DNA of 64,000 bases from Vulcanimicrobiota bacterium (lineage in GTDB: Bacteria > Vulcanimicrobiota > Vulcanimicrobiia > Vulcanimicrobiales > Vulcanimicrobiaceae). The stretch's first letter is position 1; each line of letters opens with the position of its first letter. The notes below the pieces were generated by a model. The model did not search any database. It was not told the origin of the DNA and worked only from the letters and a program-made list of their open reading frames with translations. The DNA is taken from NCBI GenBank assembly GCA_003140215.1, contig PLJL01000001.1, positions 1,006,777-1,070,776 on the forward strand, given 5' to 3'. This document shows positions 58,885 to 64,000 of the stretch, piece by piece. The translations under genes were made by a program, and so were the position numbers.

Positions 58885-59832
58885 TCATGCGACCGCGGGC
58901 GGCGGCTCCGCGACGATGTCGATCCCTTCGCGCCGCACGCGGACGTCGATGGCGTAGACCACGACGAATGCGGCGATGAGGCCTTCGAGCAACACGCTAC
59001 CGGCGCCGAGGATGGCGAAGTACAGCGCGTCGATGTGCGTCAGCATCGTGGCGACGGCCGCGATGCCGATAATCGGCAACGCCCCGCCCTCGCTGAGCAA
59101 AAAGATGACGAGGCCGCCGACGATGGTACGACGGCGCATCCCCTTGGCCGCGCCGCGCCGCAGTCCGTAGCCGATCGCATCGATCGCGTTGCGCGTCTCG
59201 GTTACCACCGCGACGGCGGCGAGCTGGTAGGTCATGAAGATCCAGCTTCCGAGCCCAACGAAACCGCCGATCACGATCAGCCCGCCGATCACGCCGACGA
59301 CGACCGCTACGGGCGTGACGTGCAACGCCGCCAGCGCGATGACCGCGAAGATCAGGATCACATACAGGATCAGCAGCGGGATCGCCGCAATGAAGCCGAG
59401 TACGCCGAACACCACCGCAATGAGCAGCTGCTGCGGCCAACGCCGCAAGCCGACGCCATAGGCCTGGGCGAGCGTGATCGAGGCGCCCGCATAGGCGTTC
59501 GAAACGACGGTCACGATCGCACTCCACGCCAGCAGCCGCACGCAGACGCTGGCGAGAACGAGCAAAGCGGTGAGGCCGACGGCCGGGCTGTCACCCTCGA
59601 GAGCCTGCGCTGCGGCGCGCGAGGCCGGGCCGTTTCCGGCACTGCTCAACACTCGACCCATGTCGGAGAACATGTGGCCGGACCGGGGCGAGACAAATGC
59701 CTCGAAGGCGATCAGCGGCACGACGGCCACGGCCAGCACGACCACGATCGGAATGAAGTGCCGGACGAAGATCGTCACCGCGCGGTCGAGCAGCTCGCCC
59801 GCGCCCAATGGGCGCAATTCGGTGTTGAGCAC
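58885..59832 (-). CDS. Polytopic membrane protein of the DUF4129 cluster
   Basis: The product has 315 residues with about six predicted transmembrane segments, including HFIPIVVVLAVAVVPLIAF, LLIAVVFGVLGFIAAIPLLI and TPVAVVVGVIGGLIVIGGFV. The GTG at 59832 begins MLNTELRPLGAGELLDRAV, a pattern typical of glycerophosphodiester phosphodiesterase membrane-domain-like proteins upstream of DUF4129 genes. The first gene of the minus-strand run, it likely sets up transcription of the whole cluster to 54.9 kb. It is similar in plan to the product at 60514-61347. Confidence 0.65.
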   Translation of the reverse strand: MLNTELRPLGAGELLDRAVTIFVRHFIPIVVVLAVAVVPLIAFEAFVSPRSGHMFSDMGRVLSSAGNGPASRAAAQALEGDSPAVGLTALLVLASVCVRLLAWSAIVTVVSNAYAGASITLAQAYGVGLRRWPQQLLIAVVFGVLGFIAAIPLLILYVILIFAVIALAALHVTPVAVVVGVIGGLIVIGGFVGLGSWIFMTYQLAAVAVVTETRNAIDAIGYGLRRGAAKGMRRRTIVGGLVIFLLSEGGALPIIGIAAVATMLTHIDALYFAILGAGSVLLEGLIAAFVVVYAIDVRVRREGIDIVAEPPPAVA

Positions 59833-59897
59833 GCGCCAAAAGCGTTCGCGCGGTCGCGGCGCGAATCCCGGGACATGGACGTCGGCGGATCGCCGGG

Positions 59898-60506
59898 TTG
59901 TGGCGCTATCCCGTGAAGAGCCTCAAAGCCGAGCCGCTCGGGCGCGTCGCGGTTTTGCCCGACGGCCTGGAGGGCGACCGGACCGCGGCCCTCGTCGTCG
60001 AAACGCCGAGCCACGCGCGAGCCGGCAAGCCGTACCGCGGCAAGGAATCGTCGCGGCTGCACCTCACCGGCGACGTGCAGACCGCTGCAACCTACGCCGC
60101 GGACGCAAACGTGCTCGTCACGCTGGACCGCGCGGCGCCGCGCTGGTTCGACGCCGGGACAGTATCCGTGCTGCTCGACCTCTGGGTCCACGACGTCGAG
60201 GCGCTCGTCGGTGAGGCGCTCGAGCCGCTGCGCTGGCGGCCCAACCTCTACGTCGCGGCGGCGCCGGGTTTCTCCAAGCGCGAGCCCGATCTGGTCGGCA
60301 CCACCCTCCGTGCGGGGAGCGTCGAGCTGCAGGTCGTCGCCACCATCAAACGCTGCGTGACGCCCACGTACGACGTCACGACCGGCGCGGCGCTGCCGCT
60401 CGTCCTCGAGGCGGTCGCCGTGGAACGCGCAAACGTCGTCGGGGTCTATTGCGACGTGCTCGAGCCCGGCGACCTCGCCTGCGGAGACGTCGTCACGATC
60501 TCTTGA
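59898..60506 (+). CDS. MOSC domain protein
   Basis: The product has 202 residues from a TTG; it begins WRYPVKSLKAEPLGRVAV, the usual MOSC N-terminal beta-barrel motif. The MOSC conserved cysteine is in IKRCVTPTYD. MOSC domains carry sulfur from pyridoxal-dependent desulfurases to metal cofactors or reduce N-hydroxylated compounds. Natural sequence (RRRIAG) continues two or more residues upstream of the TTG without another start, so the protein may begin earlier at an unusual codon. Confidence 0.8.
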   Translation: MWRYPVKSLKAEPLGRVAVLPDGLEGDRTAALVVETPSHARAGKPYRGKESSRLHLTGDVQTAATYAADANVLVTLDRAAPRWFDAGTVSVLLDLWVHDVEALVGEALEPLRWRPNLYVAAAPGFSKREPDLVGTTLRAGSVELQVVATIKRCVTPTYDVTTGAALPLVLEAVAVERANVVGVYCDVLEPGDLACGDVVTIS

Positions 60507-60513
60507 GGGGCGC

Positions 60514-61347
60514 TCAGCGTAGCGGCGCCGGCCCGCTCTCGAGCACGGCCTCGATGTCGTGGCCCTGACGGCTCGTGAGAATCAGGTCGCGCCATTCCCA
60601 CGCGAACATCAGCGCGATCGCATCCGCGATGCCTTCGGGGATCGTGTAGAGGCCAAGCCGAACGTAGTCCGGCCCCCACCGAAACACGGCGGCCAAGAAT
60701 CCGGGTACGCCCAGGACGAGCAACGCAAACACAGCGGCTGCCAGCAGTGTCGGACGCAGCTCGCGCCACCGGAACGTATGACGCAACCAGCGTCCCAGGG
60801 AGCGATGCGGCGCCGTTCCGTCGAGCACGGTCTCCAGCGTCGCAGCAGCGGCGGAGAGCACGAAGATCAGCAAAACGACGAGCAACATTGTGGCGAGCGC
60901 AAGCGCGATCACCACAACGATGAAAAACACCACTACGGCGGCGATTCCGCTTCCGACATAACCGCGGAAACTGGTTATCGCGAAGTACACGACCGCAACC
61001 ACGCCCACCGCCAAGAACGGAATCGCGTAGTCCAACATCGCGATCAGCGCAAAGACGAGCGCCCGGCGATGCCGAAACGCTGCAGCCCACGCGGGCCCGC
61101 GACGGTTGGGCTCCCCGACGGTTTCGATCATCACCACTTGCGCGCGGTTATAGACCAGCATTCCTAGGATGAACGCGAAGGCGCTCACGACGCCACTCAG
61201 CGGCGCGAGCTGCGTCATGTTGCCGAACGCGTCGGCGAGAACGAACGGCGTCACCACGGCCACAAACCGCCCGAACGTACGATGGACGGCACGGTCGAGA
61301 GCCTCGCCCAGCGCGCGCACGTCGTAGTGCGCTGCTGCGGCGATCAC
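60514..61347 (-). CDS. Polytopic membrane protein coupled to recR
   Basis: The product has 277 residues with five or six transmembrane segments, e.g. FVAVVTPFVLADAFGNM, FLAVGVVAVVYFAITSF, AVVVFFIVVVIALALATML and LLAAAVFALLVLGVPGFLA. The start is a GTG that overlaps the recR stop (GTGA), so it is translated from the dnaX-ybaB-recR message. It has the same general plan as the 58885-59832 product and may be a distant paralogue. No catalytic motif is seen. Confidence 0.6.
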   Translation of the reverse strand: MIAAAAHYDVRALGEALDRAVHRTFGRFVAVVTPFVLADAFGNMTQLAPLSGVVSAFAFILGMLVYNRAQVVMIETVGEPNRRGPAWAAAFRHRRALVFALIAMLDYAIPFLAVGVVAVVYFAITSFRGYVGSGIAAVVVFFIVVVIALALATMLLVVLLIFVLSAAAATLETVLDGTAPHRSLGRWLRHTFRWRELRPTLLAAAVFALLVLGVPGFLAAVFRWGPDYVRLGLYTIPEGIADAIALMFAWEWRDLILTSRQGHDIEAVLESGPAPLR

Positions 61348-61946
61348 AGCACGCGGCGGCCCTCGATGGCGCGCGCGAGGGTGTTCTCGTCGGCGTAGTC
61401 GAGATCGCCGCCGATCGGCAAGCCGTAGGCCAGGCGCGTCACCTTGACGCCGCTCGGTGCCAACAGCCGCGAGAGGTACAGCGCGGTCGCCTCCCCCTCG
61501 GCGTTCGGATTCGTTGCGACGACGATCTCCGCCGGTGACTCCGTCGCGACGCGGTCGACCAGCTCGCGCACGCGCAGTTGCGACGGCCCGATCCCATCCA
61601 TCGGAGAGATCAGCCCGCCCAGCACGTGATACCGGCCGTCGTACGCCGACGTCCGTTCGATCGCGAAGACGTCCTTCGCCTCGGCCACGACGCAGATCAT
61701 CGACGCGTCGCGGCGCACGTCACCGCACACCGCGCACGGATCATCCTCGGTGATCGAGAAGCAGCGCGAACACAGGCGCACCCGCTCCTTGAGCGCCACG
61801 ATCGCGTCGGCAAGCGCGCCGGCGTCCGCGCGCGAACCGTTGAGCAGGTGAAAGACGAGCCGCGCGGCCGTCTTGGGACCGATCGTCGGGAGCTTGCTGA
61901 ACTCATTGATCAGCGCCTGAACGGGTCCCGCAATCTGCGTCGAGAT
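61344..61946 (-). CDS. recR: Recombination mediator RecR, with no standard start codon
   Basis: RecR helps load RecA at gaps with RecF and RecO. The helix-hairpin-helix segment (LPTIGPKTAARLVFHLL), the zinc finger (CSRCFSITEDDPCAVC) and a Toprim domain (VVAEAKDVFAIERT) are visible. A GTG at 61799 would delete the first 50 conserved residues. Upstream the frame reaches a TAA at 61959-61961 with no ATG, GTG or TTG. An AGGGAG (61954-61959) points to ATC at 61946 (or 61949), giving 200 residues, the usual RecR length. The first Toprim glutamate of the common EE pair is Ala here. Confidence 0.85.
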   Translation of the reverse strand: MSTQIAGPVQALINEFSKLPTIGPKTAARLVFHLLNGSRADAGALADAIVALKERVRLCSRCFSITEDDPCAVCGDVRRDASMICVVAEAKDVFAIERTSAYDGRYHVLGGLISPMDGIGPSQLRVRELVDRVATESPAEIVVATNPNAEGEATALYLSRLLAPSGVKVTRLAYGLPIGGDLDYADENTLARAIEGRRVL

Positions 61947-61990
61947 GATCCCGCTCCCTTATCTGCGGCGGCGCCGGCGATCGATGCCGC

Positions 61991-62296
61991 TCACATCATC
62001 CCGGGGATCTTCAATCCACCGGTGACCGAGCCCATGCGCTTGGCCGCGAACTCCTCGGCCTTCGTGCGCGCATCGTTGAAGGCTGCAATGATGACGTCCT
62101 CGAGCGTCTCGACGTCCTCGGGATCGACCGCTTTCGGGTCGATCGCGATCTTGGTGACGCGAAAGTCGCCGCTCATCGTGACCTTGACCAAGCCGCCGCC
62201 CGACGCGCCCTCGATCGTCGCACTCTGGATCTCTTCTTGTGCCTTCGCCATCTCGTGCTGCATCTTGCGCAGCTGGTTCATCATCTGTGGATTCAT
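61991..62296 (-). CDS. ybaB: YbaB/EbfC family nucleoid-associated protein
   Basis: The product is a 101-residue DNA-binding protein. The N-terminal helix (MMNQLRKMQHEMAKAQEEIQ) is followed by a beta-hairpin (GGGLVKVTMSGDFRVTKIAI) and a C-terminal helix ending in the GGLKIPGMM tail. This is the YbaB signature. It binds DNA as a dimer and compacts it. It lies 12 bp after dnaX and before recR in the conserved dnaX-ybaB-recR operon. Confidence 0.95.
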   Translation of the reverse strand: MNPQMMNQLRKMQHEMAKAQEEIQSATIEGASGGGLVKVTMSGDFRVTKIAIDPKAVDPEDVETLEDVIIAAFNDARTKAEEFAAKRMGSVTGGLKIPGMM

Positions 62297-62308
62297 CGTG
62301 TCCCCGTC

Positions 62309-63934
62309 CTAGGTGAGCTTCTCGAGCGCGTAGCGCATCAGATCGTCGTCGCGACGTTCGCTGCCGCCGTCCGCGACGCCGGTTCCAGCCGATCCGGTCC
62401 CGCTCTCGGACGGCGGCGCGGCCGCTCCCAGCGCCACCCGGACCTCCAGGTTCCGGCCCGTAACGTCCGCGATCGCTTTCTTCACGGTCGCCGTCTCGCG
62501 TTTGAGGATATCGGCATTGACCGGGTCGGGGACGCGCAGCGTCAGCGTCGTGCCGTCGAGCGCGGCGACGTGCGCGCGCGACAGCGCCGCCCGCAGCGAG
62601 CTCTTGTCGCTCTCGGCGCGGGTACGAATGTTCTGCCAGAGCGTGCGCAGCTTTTGCAGCGAGAGCTCCGCATCCGGCGGCGTGGCGGCGGCGGCGGGTT
62701 CAGCACGCGGCGGCGGCTCAGCACGCGGCCGCGGCTCGGCACGCGGCGGCTCGACGCGCGGCGCCGGTTCGGGCGCGACCGGCGCGAAGGCGCTGAGCTT
62801 GACGGGCGCGCCTTCGAGCGCGGTCAGGCGCGCGGCCAGCGCGTCGAGCGCCGGGTCTTCGGGCGTGAGGATGAAGCGCAGCAAGGCGGCTTCGAGCTCC
62901 AGCCGCGCGTTCCCGGAGCCGCGGGCGGCGGCGAGCGCGTCGGAGAGCAGCCGCAGCGCGCGCACCAGGCGGGCTTGCGGCGTCCCGGCCGCGCGCTCGC
63001 GGGCGATGCGCGCGTCGTCCTCCGCCAAGTCGCGCGCGAGCAGCTCGGGGTTCACCCGGGCGACGAGCAGGTGGCGGAACTCCGCGACCGTGCTGCGGAT
63101 GAGTCCGGTCATGTCGGCGCCGGCGTCGGACGCTTCGTCGATGAGGCGCAAGGCTTCGGCCGCACCGCCGTCGAGGCTCACGTCGCGCAGCGCGCGAGCG
63201 AACGCGCGGCCCGTCTGACCGAACGCGGCGTCGACCGTCGCGGCGTCGACCGGGCCGTTGGCGAACGCCGAGACCTGCTCGAGCATCGTCAGCGCGTCGC
63301 GCAAGCCGCCGTCGGCACGGTAGGCGATCGCACCCAGCGATGCGTCGTCGATCTCGATCCCTTCGGCATCGGCGATCTGACGCATCCGGGCGATCATCGT
63401 CGGTATCGCGATACGCCGGAACGCGTAGCGCTGGCAGCGCGACAGGATCGTCGGCGGAAGCGCTTCGGGCGCCGTCGTAGCCAAGATGAAGACCGCCCAC
63501 TCGGGCGGTTCTTCGAGCGTCTTGAGAAACGCGTTGGCGCCTTCTTTGGTCAGCATGTGCGCCTCGTCGATGATGTACACTTTCTTGCGCATCATCGCCG
63601 GGGCGAACTTCACCGCATCGCGCAGCGCACGGATCTCGTCGATCCCGCGGTTCGACGCCGCGTCGATCTCGAGAACGTCGAGCGCGCTGCCTTCCAGAAT
63701 CGCCACGCAGTTGTCGCAGCTGTTGTCGGGGTGTGCGGTCGGCCCGTTGACGCACTCGATGCAGCGCGCGAGAATCTTCGCCGCCGAGGTCTTGCCCGAG
63801 CCGCGCGGTCCGGAGAACAAGTACGCGTGCGCGAGCCGGCCGGTCTCGAGCGCCGTCGTGAGCGTCTTGACCACGGCGTCCTGTCCGACCAGGTCGGCGA
63901 ACGCCCGCGGCCGCCAGGTTCGGTAGAGCGACAC
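62309..63934 (-). CDS. dnaX: DNA polymerase III subunits gamma/tau (DnaX)
   Basis: The product is a 541-residue clamp-loader ATPase. It has Walker A FSGPRGSGKTSAAKILARC, a zinc site with cysteines in CIECVNG and CDNC, Walker B VYIIDEAHML and sensor 1/arginine finger ILATTAPEALPPTILSRCQ. The tail is Pro/Arg/Ala-rich (about residues 400-450) and ends in a helical domain. No slippery AAAAAAG-type site for making the short gamma form is visible in the expected position. The start is a GTG at 63934. It is the first gene of the dnaX-ybaB-recR message. Confidence 0.95.
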   Translation of the reverse strand: MSLYRTWRPRAFADLVGQDAVVKTLTTALETGRLAHAYLFSGPRGSGKTSAAKILARCIECVNGPTAHPDNSCDNCVAILEGSALDVLEIDAASNRGIDEIRALRDAVKFAPAMMRKKVYIIDEAHMLTKEGANAFLKTLEEPPEWAVFILATTAPEALPPTILSRCQRYAFRRIAIPTMIARMRQIADAEGIEIDDASLGAIAYRADGGLRDALTMLEQVSAFANGPVDAATVDAAFGQTGRAFARALRDVSLDGGAAEALRLIDEASDAGADMTGLIRSTVAEFRHLLVARVNPELLARDLAEDDARIARERAAGTPQARLVRALRLLSDALAAARGSGNARLELEAALLRFILTPEDPALDALAARLTALEGAPVKLSAFAPVAPEPAPRVEPPRAEPRPRAEPPPRAEPAAAATPPDAELSLQKLRTLWQNIRTRAESDKSSLRAALSRAHVAALDGTTLTLRVPDPVNADILKRETATVKKAIADVTGRNLEVRVALGAAAPPSESGTGSAGTGVADGGSERRDDDLMRYALEKLT

Positions 63935-63955
63935 CCGCTTTGATTTCTCGCTTTT

Positions 63956-64000
63956 AACCCTGAGCCTTGTCGAAGGGTCCTTTTTAACCCTGAGCCTGTC
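63956..64000. repeat. Two copies of the GAGCCTGTCGAAGGG-type repeat
   Basis: AACCCTGAGCCTTGTCGAAGGGT (63956-63978) is followed by TTTTTAACCCTGAGCCTGTC (63981-64000), cut by the window edge. The core matches that at 43086-43103 and 45147-45157. The copies are upstream of the dnaX start. ACCCT and AGGGT at the ends can pair as a short stem. Confidence 0.5.

Noticed and set aside
62309..63934. Programmed frameshift site for gamma production in dnaX
   Set aside because: No run of A or slippery heptamer is seen in the relevant part of the gene.
1..64000. CRISPR array or tRNA genes
   Set aside because: No regularly spaced direct repeats of 25-40 bp and no cloverleaf signatures were seen in the intergenic regions.

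Overview
The window is 64 kb of high-GC bacterial DNA. It looks like a chromosome with one accessory segment at its left end. Translation signals are Shine-Dalgarno type, with many GTG and TTG starts and many ATGA or GTGA overlaps. minCDE, an EnvC-like FtsEX partner, lipoproteins and branched-chain amino acid uptake genes suggest an uncultured soil-type lineage. Candidatus Eremiobacterota/Vulcanimicrobiota is my best guess, but the sequence alone does not settle it.

Left end (1 to about 11 kb) is an accessory island with visibly lower GC, many orphan proteins and several broken genes. It opens with a Tn554-like recombinase set: the tail of an upstream protein, a 609-residue tyrosine recombinase and a TnpC-like DUF6262 protein, all overlapping. 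Next come small secreted or membrane-anchored proteins of unknown function on the minus strand. A DNA methyltransferase with a C-terminal Mrr-like nuclease domain and a coupled small gene follow. A pirin C-terminal remnant marks the right edge.

11 to 26 kb: a winged-helix regulator diverges from dnaE2 (error-prone DNA polymerase). Three 16-bp palindromes exactly 22 bp apart lie between them. Then come an operon for an S53 peptidase, class II aldolase, aminotransferase and phosphodiester glycosidase; a dienelactone hydrolase and a haloacid dehalogenase; a solitary TnpB; and an acyl/malonyl-CoA ligase.

26 to 36 kb: a complete Liv-type ABC importer, a YhaO/YhaN (SbcD/SbcC-like) pair, a secreted peroxiredoxin and an acyl-CoA dehydrogenase.

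35 to 50 kb is the cell-envelope and division block. ftsE, ftsX, an EnvC-like LytM protein and two tandem S41 proteases are on the plus strand. On the minus strand are minC, two minD genes, minE, rodA, an RNase E/G with a very long basic tail, and a HAD phosphatase that seems to start at CTG.

50 to 61 kb: an M48 metalloprotease, a DUF697 membrane protein, and a cluster of RDD, SpoIIM-like, DUF58, MoxR, DUF4350, DUF4129 and polytopic membrane genes, then a MOSC protein. 61 to 64 kb: the classic dnaX-ybaB-recR operon, in which recR has no ATG, GTG or TTG upstream of its conserved N-terminus. A short GC-rich repeat family occurs inside rne, just upstream of rne, and twice at the right edge.
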